DNA from: JADJNW01 sp964517145
Lineage (GTDB): Bacteria > Bacteroidota > Bacteroidia > Chitinophagales > Saprospiraceae
Direction: 5' to 3'
DNA length: 64,000 nt
Assembly: GCA_964517145.1 (NCBI GenBank)
Contig: CAZFBN010000003.1
Span: 23,088 to 87,087 of the forward strand
The position numbers were made by a program, and so were the translations under genes. The notes under the pieces were generated by a model. The model did not search any database, had not been told where the DNA came from, and saw only the letters and a list, made by a program, of their open reading frames with translations. Shown piece after piece: positions 1 to 10,072 of this stretch (position 1 is its first letter; every line of letters begins with the position of its first letter).

Positions 1-3000
1 GACTGTAAAGGAGAAATTTGCCGTTGGCATCTGGTTATTGTTGCTTACGCTCACCATTTTGGTTTTGCTGCAACCACCGCCATCCGTTACCGTGATGGTA
101 TAAGTACCACTATTCAGGTTTGGAATGGTATAAGTCGGCGTATTCAACGTTTGCGTGCCGCTGGATGGACCGCTCCATTTGTAAGTGAAAGGTCCGGTGC
201 TGCCCGAAGCACTCACTAAGACCTGCCCGGTTTGACCGCAGGCACCATTTGTCACTGTCGCTAAAATGTCCAGGCTACTTTCAGCCGTGCTTATTTTTAC
301 TTCTTTTGTTACCGAACAGTTGATATCATCTTTTACAACAACGGTGTAAGTTCCTGTTGGTAAATTTTTAATTGTAAAAGTATCTTTTTCAGTCGTTGCG
401 GTTTGATTGATACCAGCACCCGACCAAGTAATCGTGTAAGGCGTATCGCCTCCGCTCAGATTCAACAACATTTTGCCTGTTTCACTACAATTGGCGTTGG
501 TAATGACGGGGCTAACATCTAACTGTGATTCAGTCAATGAAATAGTAACCTCTTCTGTTGCCAAACAGCCATTGGTAGAGCGCACAGTCACAGTGTAATT
601 GCCTGCTGCCAAATCCGCCAGTACCAATTCACCAATATCGCTCACATTTACGGTATCCGTTACACCGATACCATTATATATAATGGCAAATGGACCTTGT
701 CCTGCGGTGATATTCACGCTTATTTTACCTTCCGTAGCGCAGCTGCCATTCGTACCATCAATATCAGCAATCACACTTTGGTCTCCCACTACTTCTATGG
801 TATCTTTTTCGCTACAGCCCTTGGCATCTGTCACCGTTACAACGTATTTGCCACTTATAAGGTTAGCAATAGTGTATGTATTGTCATTAATGGTGGTATC
901 TCCATCTGCCGCACCATCCCATTTGACTTTGTAAGGTGCCGTGCCAGTGAAGGTCAATTTGATAGAACCCGCCTGGTTGCAAGCACCTTGGGTGGTCGTA
1001 GCAGCAAAAATATCAGCACCTTCGCTATAAATGGTAATCATGGTATCGCCATAGCACCAGTTTTGATCAAAAACAGTAACCGTGTATTTTCCAGAAGGAA
1101 GGTTCGGAATTTCAAAGCCCGGCGTAGCAGAAGTGCCGGTGCCGTCCTGGCTGCCAGGTCCGTCCCACTTAATCGTATAAGTCGGAAGCCCTGAGTTGAT
1201 ATCAATCCAAATGGTATTGTACTGCCCGCATTCGTTGATAATGAGTGCTGCATCAAAGTCAACTTCACTCTGGTTTTGACCTAATTCGACGGTTTCTGTT
1301 TCCGAACAGCCATTTTTGTCCGTCACTTTAATGGTGTATGTACCTGGTGAAAGGTTTTGCAATACAAAAGCAGTATCGGAAGTAGAACCCGCGCCTGGCG
1401 TTGGACCAGACCAGCTTACCTGATAAACTGCCATGCCGCCCACAAAACTGAGTCGAATAGAACCAGGTGATTCGCAAACGCCATTGAACGGTTTGGATTT
1501 AAACAACTCCCCGGATGAATGCACCACAGTGATGTTTTTAACTGCCTTACAACCGTTGGCATCGGTGACAGTGATGCTGTAAGTGCCTGCCGGTAAGCCA
1601 CTTAACTCATACGTAGCGGTGTTTACTTGTTGCACCGAGCCGTTTTGTGGTCCCGTCCATTCGATGGTGTATTTGGCTACCCCGCCAATGATGTTGAGCA
1701 ATACTTTGCTGGCGGCTCCGCAGTTGCCTTCTTGCAAGTTTGCCTGCAATTGCAAATTACTTTGGCTCGCATTGATTGTAACCGTTTTTGTATCGGTACA
1801 ACCTTGAGCATCCGTTACTTTCAGGGTATAATTGCCAGCGGGCAAAGAAGGAATGACATAACTGGAATTGCCGGTCATCACGGGTGTGTTGTTACCCGTC
1901 CAGGTAATGCTGTAAGGTGCCGTGCCGCTGGTGAAATTAAGTTTGATGGAGCCTGGTGCGTCGCAGGTGCCATGCGTAAGCGTTGTGGTGAAAAGCATAG
2001 CAGGCGTGCTGGCAACTGTCATGGCTTTTGCCGTTACACAGTCGTTGCCGTCCGTCACTTTAATGGTGTAAGAGCCTGTCGGCAGATTAGCAATGTTGTA
2101 ACTTGTAGCGTTGGTGGTGATAGTGCCATCTACCGTTCCATCCCATGCAATGGTATAATTTGGTGAGCCGCCACTTACAATCACTTTGATTGAACCATTC
2201 TGACCACAATTGCCATTCAAAGCAGTGAGGGTGATTTGCAAATCACCTTCTGGTATTGAAATTTGCGTTGTTTTTGTAATGGTGCAATTATTGGCATCTT
2301 TTACAGTGACCGAGTAATTACCTGCTGGCAAATTTCCGATTTCATACAAATTAGAATTCACTGTGGCGCTGCCATCATTTCCACTTGGACCATCCCAGGA
2401 AATTTTGAATGGCGCTTGTCCGGTCAACATTTTTACCGTTATGCTACCCAGCGTTTCGCAAATACCGTTATGAGGCGTCAATTCTACATTTACCCCATTG
2501 GTATTACCTCCTACAGAGACTGTTTTTGAAAAACTACAGCCATTTTTATCCGCCAAGTTGATCGTGTAAGTGCCTGGCACCAAGCTGCCAACCTCATGTT
2601 GACTGGTGTTAAAACTAACGTTGCCATCGTTGTTACTTGGTCCATCCCAACTCAAGGTATAAGGCGCTGCCCCACCGCTCACATTCACCAAAATGGAGCC
2701 GCTTTGCAAGCAAGTCGCATCTTTGATGGTCGTCACAAAGCTAATGCTAGCCTCGCTGCCATATATTTGGGTAGTTTGAATAATTTCACAATTATTGGCA
2801 TCCTTCACCGTAATGGTGTAGCTGCCCGTCGGCAAGTTTGGCAGGTCAAGTGTCGTGGTATTGCTGGTGGTCGTGCCATCATTGCTACCCGGACCATTCC
2901 AACTTACTTTATAAGGCGCTTTACCGCCGGTAATTTTCACTTTAATCGCACCTAACGTTTGGCAAATGCCATTGCTTGGTGTTAGTAAGACATCAAAATT

Positions 3001-5990
3001 TGGAGAGCCGCCGGTTACCACTACCGTTTTTGAAATGCTACACCAGTTTGAGTCATACACTTTAATGGTATAAGTACCCGCCGGAACGTTCGTAATTTCG
3101 TAAGTATCACTCACGTTGTTGGCTTCGCCGTCCACGGGTCCATCCCAAACCACTACGTATTTCGGGGAGCCGCCGTCCACGTCCACCAAAATTTTACTAG
3201 GCTGACCGCAATTGCCTTCTGTCACCGTTGCTTTCAGCGTCATGCTGTTTTCAACCTTTGAAACCTGGACGGTTTTTATAATCACGCAGTTGTTGGCATC
3301 TTTTACTGTAATGGTGTAAGAACCAGCAGGTAGGCTACCTATGTCGAAAATAGTAGCGCTGCCGGAAGTTGAACCATCGTTGGTGCCCGGACCATCCCAG
3401 CTAATTTTATAAGGTGCTTTGCCACTTTCAATGCTCACTTTAACGGAACCTAATGTTTCACAAACTGCATTGGTTGGTGTTAATTTTATATCAAATCCAA
3501 GCGAACCACCTGCAATTGTTACGGTTTTCGACACGCTACACCAATTGGTATCATAAATTTTTATGTTGTAAGTACCCGCGGGAAGGTTCGTAATTTCGTA
3601 TTTGTCATTGACATTATTGGCTTCGCCGTCCACCGGACCATCCCAAATCACAATATAATTTGGGGAGCCGCCGTCCACGTCCACCAGGATTTTACTTGCT
3701 GAGCCGCAACTGCCTTCCGTCACCGTCAATTTCAAAGAAAGATTGCTAGTAGCACTTGCAACTTGGGTCGTGCTGGTCACTGCGCAATTGTTGGCATCCT
3801 TTACGGTTATGGTATAGCTGCCCGCTGGTAGATTGCCCATGTCGAAAGTGTTGGCATTGACGCTAGCCGTACCATCGTTGCTAGCTGGACCATCCCACGT
3901 AATTTTGAATGGCGCCTTGCCTCCTTCAATTTTGACTTTAATGGCACCGAGGGTTTCGCAGACGCTGTTGGTTGGCACCAGCACAATGTCCAATTCCGGC
4001 GCACCCGCGCTGATGTTTACTGTTTTAGAAATAGAACACCAATTTTTATCCACCACTTTGATGGTGTAAGTGCCTGAGGGAAGGTTGGAAATTTCATACT
4101 TATCCGTGTTAATGCCAATTTCTCCGTTTACTGAACCTTGCCAAGTGATTTTAAATATTGGCGAGCCGCCGTCTACATCCACTAAAATTTTGTTGGGTTG
4201 CCCACACACCCCTTGCGTAAGGGTTAAATTTAAGCCCAAGTTACTTTCCGGAATAGAAATTTGAGCGGATTTGCTGATTTCACAATTGTTTGCATCTTTG
4301 ACGGTAATCGTGTAACTACCCGTCGGCAAATTGCCAATTTCATAAGTGGTGGCATTCACTGTAGCTGTCCCATCGGCATTACCAGGACCATTCCACGTAA
4401 TTTTGAAAGGCGCTTTGCCGCTTTCAACGGTTACTTTGATGGAACCGGGCGTTTCACAAATGGCGTTTATGGGCGTAAGCTCAAAATCCAATCCTGATGA
4501 AGCGCCGTTCACTGTGATATTTTTAGAAATGGTACACCAGTTGCCGTCTGTTACTTGAATGGTGTAAGTGCCCGGTATCAAATTTTTGATTTCGTATTTA
4601 TCCGAATTTGAATCAGCTGAGCCATTCACCGGACCTTGCCAGGTAATTTTATAAATCGAAATGCCCCCATCCACATCTAACAAAATGGAACTGGTTTGTC
4701 CGCAAGCACCTTCCGTCACACTCAAACTCAACGATAAAGCACTCTCTGGCGTTAGCACCACGGTACTTTTTACAACGGTACAATTGTTCGCATCTTTAAT
4801 GGTCACCTTGTACTCGCCTGCTGGCAGATTAGGAATGCTCAACCAAGTAGCGTTACTGGTCGTATTGCCATCATTGCTACCCGGTCCCTCCCAGGTTACT
4901 TTGTAAGGCGCTTTGCCGCCGATGATGTCAATGCCGATAGAGCCCGGTGTTTCGCACGCGCCTTGCACTGGTGTCAATTCAACATCAAAGCCGCTGCTAC
5001 CGCCTGTAACTGTCACCGTTTTGGTCACACTACACCAATTCCCATCTTTCACCGTGACGCTATAAGTGCCTGCCGGCAAGTCTGGGATGGTGTAAGCCGT
5101 GCCGCTGGTCGTAGCCGTACCATCATTGGTGCCTGGTCCATCCCAGGAAATCATAAAGCTTGGTTTGCCTGTGGCAACATTTACTTTTATACCGCCTGCC
5201 TGCTCACAATTACCTGCAATAGCAGAAAGCGATATTGACAAGGATTCATTATTAATAACTGCTGTAGCTGTATAAGAACAACCCGTTGACTCTTCAATTT
5301 TTATGGTATAAGTACCCGCTGGAAGCTGTGTGATATTGAAGTTATTGCTATTCACCGTGACTGAGCCAGACTTGGGTCCCGTGATATACACTTTATAAGG
5401 TGCGCTGCCATTGGTTGGTTTAATGTTGATAGAACCGAGGTTTTCACAAGCAGCAGCGCTCGGTGTGGCGGTAAAAGAGAAATTGCCCCCTGACTGTAAA
5501 ATACTTACATCCTTGGAAACTGAGCAACCATTGGCATCTACGATGTAAAGGTGGTAAGAACCTGGCAATAATGGATCAATGGTAAAAGTTGAATTGGATG
5601 CAGTATAGGTATTGTTGGCGTCGCCTGACAAATAAACCTTGAATGGCGCTACTCCATTGGAAACAACCACTTTCACTTTGCCGGATTGCCCGCAACTGGC
5701 ATTGGTAACAGTAGTCTGAATGCCTAAGTTGCCAGCGGAATTGATGGTTACTTTTTTATAAATTTTACAGCCGTAGCTGTCTGTTATATTCACATCATAA
5801 TCGCCCGCCGGCAATTCGCCGATAGTCGTATTGTTGCTTTGGGTATTTTTTGTACCAGAGACAGGTCCATCCCAGGAAATGATATAAGTTGGATTACCGC
5901 CGGTTGTTTTAACCGTAAAAGCCCCATCGCTCAGACCACAGTTGGTATTGGTAGGGGTAATCGTCGCGTCCAAATTGCAGGAAGCCGAAG
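1..5990 (-). repeat. Array of about 24 SprB-type repeats (about 82 aa, about 248 bp each)
   Basis: A conserved core (YTIxVxDxxxC then GxPxYxIxWDGP) recurs with its Cys codon near 75, 312, 565, 812, 1045, 1305, 1545, 1797, 2038, 2283, 2535, 2785, 3030, 3285, 3536, 3785, 4035, 4280, 4530, 4778, 5030, 5275, 5523 and 5770. Spacing is close to 245-250 bp. From about 2785 to 5030 two repeat subtypes alternate: one with DANNC and one with NWC. This gives a higher-order unit of about 500 bp. Confidence 0.9.
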
Positions 5991-8199
5991 CACAATCCAC
6001 CCGCAGGCGATAGTTGGAAGTGGCGCCATTGTAGCCATCTACAACAATGTAATAAGTACCTGCCGGAAGCGTGGTGTTAATGGTTTCGTTGCTAGAGCCC
6101 GTATTTTGGCTAAATTCCAGACAACTACCACGATCACAATCTTGCAAAAGGAACAACTCCAAATTTGCAGAAAGATTGGTCAGCGTAATCGAAACTTCTC
6201 CTGCTTGCGTCAGTGTAAAGGTGTGGACTTTTTCGGGTCCATTGTTTTCGACATTCAATACACCACCTGAGCATCCATACAGCGAAATATTGTCTTGTCC
6301 GTCGGTGTTTTTACCATTATAATTCACCCCACATTGCAAGGAAATTGCCTCTCCGCAATACAAATAGCCACAACTCATCTCCAAGCGATACTGCCCAGCA
6401 GCAGCGCCATCTACTACCAGATAATAAGTGCCCGTTGGCGCGTCTTCTAAAACAATGCCCTCGTTATTGGTATTCGTATTGTTGGTTGTACTTGATTTCA
6501 AACAAACTACCTGGCTGCAATCAGGTTTTAATAAAAACAAGTCGAGGTCAAGATTCGACTCTAAAATTTCTAAGCCAATCTGCAAATCACCCGCCGATGC
6601 TTTATTAATAATATAAACCCGCTCCGGACCGCTGTAATTTTTAGCGCTACATGGATAATTGCTAATATTGTTCCCTGCACCAACCGTGGTTTCACCCGAC
6701 AGGAAATTGCCACACTCCAGCGGCGTTGCTTTGTTACACCAATCTGAAACCGTATTGCCGCCGCAAACGCCCTGTGTGTAAGACACCACCCCTGCTGCCT
6801 TCGCGATACACTCATTGGCATAGGTAACGCCATTACAGCCGCACACAGGTGCATAATCTTGCGTACACTGCGCATTTGGATCCATTTTAGCAGGATCAAC
6901 GCATTGCGTTGCACATTTTCCTTTGGTATAAAAAGTAATCCCATTGGCTTCCGCCGTGTAAGAATTTTTGTAAGTCACTCCATTACAACCACATACCGGA
7001 TCATTGGTACTCGGTGTTGTAAAAATAATAACCCCGTTATTGGCAAGCTCTGTGTAAGCCGCGGTGATTACATAATTCGGATCATAACACTGATCGTTGT
7101 TTTTGCAAGGTCCATTGGTGTAAGCCTTCACCCCCGCTGCTTCTGCTTCACAAGGGTTGGAATACGTCTCTCCATTGCAGCCACACACCGGCTGATAAAC
7201 CTCCGGGCACACTGCATTCGGATTGATTGAATTGGGATCTACACAGTCAGGATTGCACACGCCTGGGGTATAACTTACACCTGCCTTTTCGGCATAACAG
7301 CTATTGAGATACGTTTTGCCGTCGCTACCGCACACAGGATCAACGACTTGCGGGCAAGGACCCGTTTCTTCTTCCCCGCCATCACCAATAACCACATTCG
7401 CATTTTCCATTAAAACAGGGAGGTGCAGCATGCCATTGTCAATCAGCTTCACATTTGTAATCTGTAATGGCAAAGTAGCTCCATCAACATTGCTATTTAT
7501 AAGCGGCAGCGTGATTTCCCCGATAAAGCCATCGTACCATTCCAAATTGGTCTGATCCATGCGGGTAATCGCTACTTCTAATTCCCCTTTATTGCGTGAG
7601 TCTTTCCAGAATACATATGTATTAGTATCATCTATGAAACGCCCATTGGCTGCAAAGGAAATGCTACTAGCCGTTAGTAGACTGGCGTTATACTTCACGG
7701 TAAAGGCTAGCCCATACAAATTCACCCGGCCATAGCTTCTTCGATCATTGTGTATCTGCACTTTGATCGATTGCCCAAATTCTACATTACTTGCAGGCAT
7801 TTTCATATAAAACCTTACCGCAGAGGTAGTGGAGGTAGGGCTATATACATCGGCTGTGAGTGCGCCGTGTGTTTTGGCAAAGTTAGTTTGAATTGCCTCA
7901 TCGGGGTCTTTTTTATCAATTTTGCCGTCGCCATTGGCATCCGCATAGACGTAGTTAGGTCCTCCTGCGCCCGGAAATGTCCAGCTCCAAGCACTCGTCA
8001 TGGTATAGGCTTGCCAGGTAGTGCCCCTTTTGCTGCGTGCTGCGCCCGTTTTTCCTTGGGCAATTCCCCAATACAGCACGTCAATACCATTGACCACCCC
8101 ATTATTATTCATATCGCCGGGCCAGACCGATTGCGCCGATAACCCGTTTGCTAACATCATGCTTATGGCTAAGATGTACAGTGTAAATGTTTTGCCCAT
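1..8199 (-). CDS. Giant multidomain secreted adhesin with SprB repeats (5' part; continues past left edge)
   Basis: The frame is open from ATG at 8199 to the window edge, giving at least 2,733 codons; the C-terminus lies outside. The N-terminus is a signal peptide ending near LSAQS. Residues about 24-110 hold two Ca-loop motifs of dockerin type (GDMNNNGVVNGID and DANGDGKIDKKD). Residues about 113-268 resemble a cohesin-type beta-sandwich. Four Kazal-like modules (VCGCNGxTYxNxC) span about 278-462. Two PPC-like beta domains span about 490-735. About 24 SprB-type repeats then run to the edge. Such proteins are normally exported by the type IX system and act as gliding or attachment adhesins; a C-terminal sorting domain is expected outside the window. 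The last visible residues (ANFSFTV) look like the start of a PKD domain. Domain names come from motif reading, not a profile search. Confidence 0.92.
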   Translation of the reverse strand, partial: MGKTFTLYILAISMMLANGLSAQSVWPGDMNNNGVVNGIDVLYWGIAQGKTGAARSKRGTTWQAYTMTSAWSWTFPGAGGPNYVYADANGDGKIDKKDPDEAIQTNFAKTHGALTADVYSPTSTTSAVRFYMKMPASNVEFGQSIKVQIHNDRRSYGRVNLYGLAFTVKYNASLLTASSISFAANGRFIDDTNTYVFWKDSRNKGELEVAITRMDQTNLEWYDGFIGEITLPLINSNVDGATLPLQITNVKLIDNGMLHLPVLMENANVVIGDGGEEETGPCPQVVDPVCGSDGKTYLNSCYAEKAGVSYTPGVCNPDCVDPNSINPNAVCPEVYQPVCGCNGETYSNPCEAEAAGVKAYTNGPCKNNDQCYDPNYVITAAYTELANNGVIIFTTPSTNDPVCGCNGVTYKNSYTAEANGITFYTKGKCATQCVDPAKMDPNAQCTQDYAPVCGCNGVTYANECIAKAAGVVSYTQGVCGGNTVSDWCNKATPLECGNFLSGETTVGAGNNISNYPCSAKNYSGPERVYIINKASAGDLQIGLEILESNLDLDLFLLKPDCSQVVCLKSSTTNNTNTNNEGIVLEDAPTGTYYLVVDGAAAGQYRLEMSCGYLYCGEAISLQCGVNYNGKNTDGQDNISLYGCSGGVLNVENNGPEKVHTFTLTQAGEVSITLTNLSANLELFLLQDCDRGSCLEFSQNTGSSNETINTTLPAGTYYIVVDGYNGATSNYRLRVDCASASCNLDATITPTNTNCGLSDGAFTVKTTGGNPTYIISWDGPVSGTKNTQSNNTTIGELPAGDYDVNITDSYGCKIYKKVTINSAGNLGIQTTVTNASCGQSGKVKVVVSNGVAPFKVYLSGDANNTYTASNSTFTIDPLLPGSYHLYIVDANGCSVSKDVSILQSGGNFSFTATPSAAACENLGSINIKPTNGSAPYKVYITGPKSGSVTVNSNNFNITQLPAGTYTIKIEESTGCSYTATAVINNESLSISLSAIAGNCEQAGGIKVNVATGKPSFMISWDGPGTNDGTATTSGTAYTIPDLPAGTYSVTVKDGNWCSVTKTVTVTGGSSGFDVELTPVQGACETPGSIGIDIIGGKAPYKVTWEGPGSNDGNTTSNATWLSIPNLPAGEYKVTIKDANNCTVVKSTVVLTPESALSLSLSVTEGACGQTSSILLDVDGGISIYKITWQGPVNGSADSNSDKYEIKNLIPGTYTIQVTDGNWCTISKNITVNGASSGLDFELTPINAICETPGSIKVTVESGKAPFKITWNGPGNADGTATVNATTYEIGNLPTGSYTITVKDANNCEISKSAQISIPESNLGLNLTLTQGVCGQPNKILVDVDGGSPIFKITWQGSVNGEIGINTDKYEISNLPSGTYTIKVVDKNWCSISKTVNISAGAPELDIVLVPTNSVCETLGAIKVKIEGGKAPFKITWDGPASNDGTASVNANTFDMGNLPAGSYTITVKDANNCAVTSTTQVASATSNLSLKLTVTEGSCGSASKILVDVDGGSPNYIVIWDGPVDGEANNVNDKYEITNLPAGTYNIKIYDTNWCSVSKTVTIAGGSLGFDIKLTPTNAVCETLGSVKVSIESGKAPYKISWDGPGTNDGSTSGSATIFDIGSLPAGSYTITVKDANNCVIIKTVQVSKVENSMTLKATVTEGNCGQPSKILVDVDGGSPKYVVVWDGPVDGEANNVSDTYEITNVPAGTYTIKVYDSNWCSISKTVVVTGGSPNFDVLLTPSNGICQTLGAIKVKITGGKAPYKVSWNGPGSNDGTTTSNTTTLDLPNLPTGSYTITVKDANNCEIIQTTQIYGSEASISFVTTIKDATCLQSGSILVNVSGGAAPYTLSWDGPSNNDGNVSFNTSQHEVGSLVPGTYTINLADKNGCSFSKTVSVGGNTNGVNVELTPHNGICETLGSITVKMLTGQAPFKISWDGPSGNDGSATVNSNLYEIGNLPAGNYSVTVKDANNCTITKTTQISIPEGDLQITLTALNGNCGQNGSIKVIVSGGSPNYTIAWDGTVDGTITTNATSYNIANLPTGSYTIKVTDGNDCVTAKAMTVASTPAMLFTTTLTHGTCDAPGSIKLNFTSGTAPYSITWTGNNTPVMTGNSSYVIPSLPAGNYTLKVTDAQGCTDTKTVTINASQSNLQLQANLQEGNCGAASKVLLNIIGGVAKYTIEWTGPQNGSVQQVNTATYELSGLPAGTYSITVTDANGCKAVKNITVVHSSGELFKSKPFNGVCESPGSIRLSFVGGMAVYQVSWSGPTPGAGSTSDTAFVLQNLSPGTYTIKVTDKNGCSETETVELGQNQSEVDFDAALIINECGQYNTIWIDINSGLPTYTIKWDGPGSQDGTGTSATPGFEIPNLPSGKYTVTVFDQNWCYGDTMITIYSEGADIFAATTTQGACNQAGSIKLTFTGTAPYKVKWDGAADGDTTINDNTYTIANLISGKYVVTVTDAKGCSEKDTIEVVGDQSVIADIDGTNGSCATEGKISVNITAGQGPFAIIYNGIGVTDTVNVSDIGELVLADLAAGNYTVTVRSTNGCLATEEVTISLTESQLDVSPVITNANCSETGKMLLNLSGGDTPYTITWSGAGINQTATTEKDTFTIKNLPTGTYTVVVKDDINCSVTKEVKISTAESSLDILATVTNGACGQTGQVLVSASGSTGPFTYKWSGPSSGTQTLNTPTYTIPNLNSGTYTITVTDGGGCSKTKMVSVSNNNQMPTANFSFTV

Positions 8200-8797
8200 A
8201 GTGAGATTAATTTTTAATTTATGACCTACCATTTGTTGATTCTAAAAGCAAAAGCGTTTTTGCCAACGACATTTTACCCAATGCCACTCCTCGGAAAACC
8301 ATTGGCAAAATAGATTTCATCAAGTGCCTGCACTCAAGCACTTTTTTTATGACTAGCGTGTAAATCTGGATGTAATGAATCATTCGAATTGTCTATTCTA
8401 AAAAAATAGTACAATTCATCATTTTTTAGTAGCCTAAAAGTAAGATACGGGGGACTTGTTGCTATTTGTGTCCTGCTCTAATGTGTAAACTTGAAATAGG
8501 TTTATGGTGTGTCGAACAGTTATACGGGTAGATTTAGAACAGATGGCTCTTTATTAGAAGGGATAATATTTATAAAGCCACATTCGCGTGTTCGAGTGGT
8601 AAAATTAGTATAAATTCTTAAAGGGCGCAAGTAGAGGTTTCTTTATTTTTTCAAAATATTATAAAAATAATTTATTCGTTTAAATTTTTCCAGCAATTTT
8701 TAACTTAAAGCAAACGCTACACCTTGTTACAAGCGCTACTGCTTTTGTGAAATGATAGGGAAACAGTATTTTGCTGCCATTACAAAAAATTTAGCAT
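8200..8797. other. Divergent intergenic region between adhesin and class V PLP enzyme
   Basis: This AT-rich spacer of 598 bp separates two divergent genes and should hold both promoters. No open frame with coding character was seen. A small stem (AAGTGC at 8322-8327, GCACTT at 8338-8343) is followed by a T-run and would lie in the adhesin leader. No clear TAnnTTTG box could be assigned to either gene. Confidence 0.5.
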
Positions 8798-10018
8798 ATG
8801 AACGCAACCGTACACAGTCAATTCCCAGCGCTACAAAGGCAACACAACGGCAAACCTTTGATTTTCCTGGATGGACCCGCTGGGACGCAGGTGCCTCAAA
8901 TGGTCATTGATGCCATTTCTGATTATTATAAAAACTCGAATGCCAATACGCACGGGCAATTCCTCACAACACAGGAAACAGATGCCATTATGGACGCCAC
9001 TCGCAAAAATCTGGCAACTTTTCTAGGTGCAGAAGATGCCCATACCATCTCTTTGGGTCAAAATATGACGACGCTCAATTTTTCTCTGAGCCGCGCCATT
9101 GGAAGGGTTTTGCAACCTGGCGATGAAATACTCATCACCCAGCTCGACCACGAGGCGAATCGCGGTCCCTGGCTCGCCTTGCGCGACCAAGGTGTCATCG
9201 TTAAAGAAGTGCGCTTGCTGCCCAATGGCATGCTCGACTATGAAGATATGGAGCGCCAGCTCAACCACCGCACGCGCCTGCTGGCAATGGGCTACTCTTC
9301 CAATATTTTAGGAACGGTGAACGATGTACAACTGGCTCGAAAGTTAACCTACCAGGTGGGTGCCTGGTTGCTGCTCGACGCTGTGCATTATGCACCTCAC
9401 TTACCTATTGATGTTCAGGCAATTGGCTGCGATTTTCTACTTTGTTCTGCTTACAAATTTTACGGTCCGCACACCGGTATCTTGTATTCCAAACCAGGCT
9501 TGCTAGATCGCTTACCGACGGATCGTTTGAGAACCGCTTATCAGCACGCGCCATACAGCATTGAGACAGGAACGTACAATCACGCAGCGGCGGCGGGCAC
9601 CAATGCAGCTGTGAATTTCATCGCTTCCCTTGGCAATGGCACGCTGCAACGCGAACGCATTTTGAATGCGATGCAACAAATCAGCCAGCACGAAAAAAGT
9701 TTGATAACGCGCTTGTACAAAGGTTTGTCCAATATTAAAGGAGTTCAGGTGATTGGGCTCCCAGCGGATATCGAAATGCGAGCACCTACTTTATCTTTTA
9801 CGGTGGAAGGCAAAAATCCTACTGCCGTTTGTCAATACCTGGCATCGCACAACGTATGCGCCTGGGACGGACACTTTTATGCCATTCGGGCAACGGAAGT
9901 GTTGGGTTTGCTTGAAAAAGGCGGGGTAACACGGGTGGGTATTTCCTTGTACACCACGGAAAATGAAGTGGATTACACCATTGATTTGATGGAAAAATTA
10001 ACGAAATATACGTCGTAA
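8798..10018 (+). CDS. Aminotransferase class V / cysteine desulfurase-like PLP enzyme (VC1184-like subfamily)
   Basis: The 406-aa product has the fold-type I layout of class V aminotransferases: N-terminal FLDGPAGTQVP, the LDAVHYAPH segment holding the PLP-contacting Asp and His, and SAYKFYGPH with the probable Schiff-base lysine K220. The family resembles cysteine desulfurases. The DGPAG start and the absence of an obvious mobile catalytic Cys loop point to the VC1184-like subfamily of unknown substrate. It is convergent with the phosphonatase-like gene and close to an FAD amine oxidoreductase. It may therefore process an amino-compound in the same pathway, but that role is inferred from context only. 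A terminator follows the stop codon. Confidence 0.9.
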   Translation: MNATVHSQFPALQRQHNGKPLIFLDGPAGTQVPQMVIDAISDYYKNSNANTHGQFLTTQETDAIMDATRKNLATFLGAEDAHTISLGQNMTTLNFSLSRAIGRVLQPGDEILITQLDHEANRGPWLALRDQGVIVKEVRLLPNGMLDYEDMERQLNHRTRLLAMGYSSNILGTVNDVQLARKLTYQVGAWLLLDAVHYAPHLPIDVQAIGCDFLLCSAYKFYGPHTGILYSKPGLLDRLPTDRLRTAYQHAPYSIETGTYNHAAAAGTNAAVNFIASLGNGTLQRERILNAMQQISQHEKSLITRLYKGLSNIKGVQVIGLPADIEMRAPTLSFTVEGKNPTAVCQYLASHNVCAWDGHFYAIRATEVLGLLEKGGVTRVGISLYTTENEVDYTIDLMEKLTKYTS

Positions 10019-10022
10019 AAAG

Positions 10023-10063
10023 TATTGCTATCAGCCATTGTAACGCTGGTGGCAATATTTTTT
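10023..10063 (+). terminator. Intrinsic terminator after the class V PLP gene
   Basis: The 13-nt arms at 10023-10035 and 10045-10057 pair fully if G-U pairs are allowed. The loop is 9 nt and a run of six T follows. It lies between convergent genes. Confidence 0.7.
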
Positions 10064-10072
10064 AGTTAAAAA

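Noticed and set aside
599..8224. Many open frames on the plus strand across the adhesin
   Set aside because: They are shadows of the long minus-strand repeat gene; the minus frame is continuous and gives recognisable SprB and Kazal motifs.
8322..8348. Plus-strand terminator-like hairpin in the divergent spacer
   Set aside because: The stem is only 6 bp and there is no plus-strand gene upstream to terminate.
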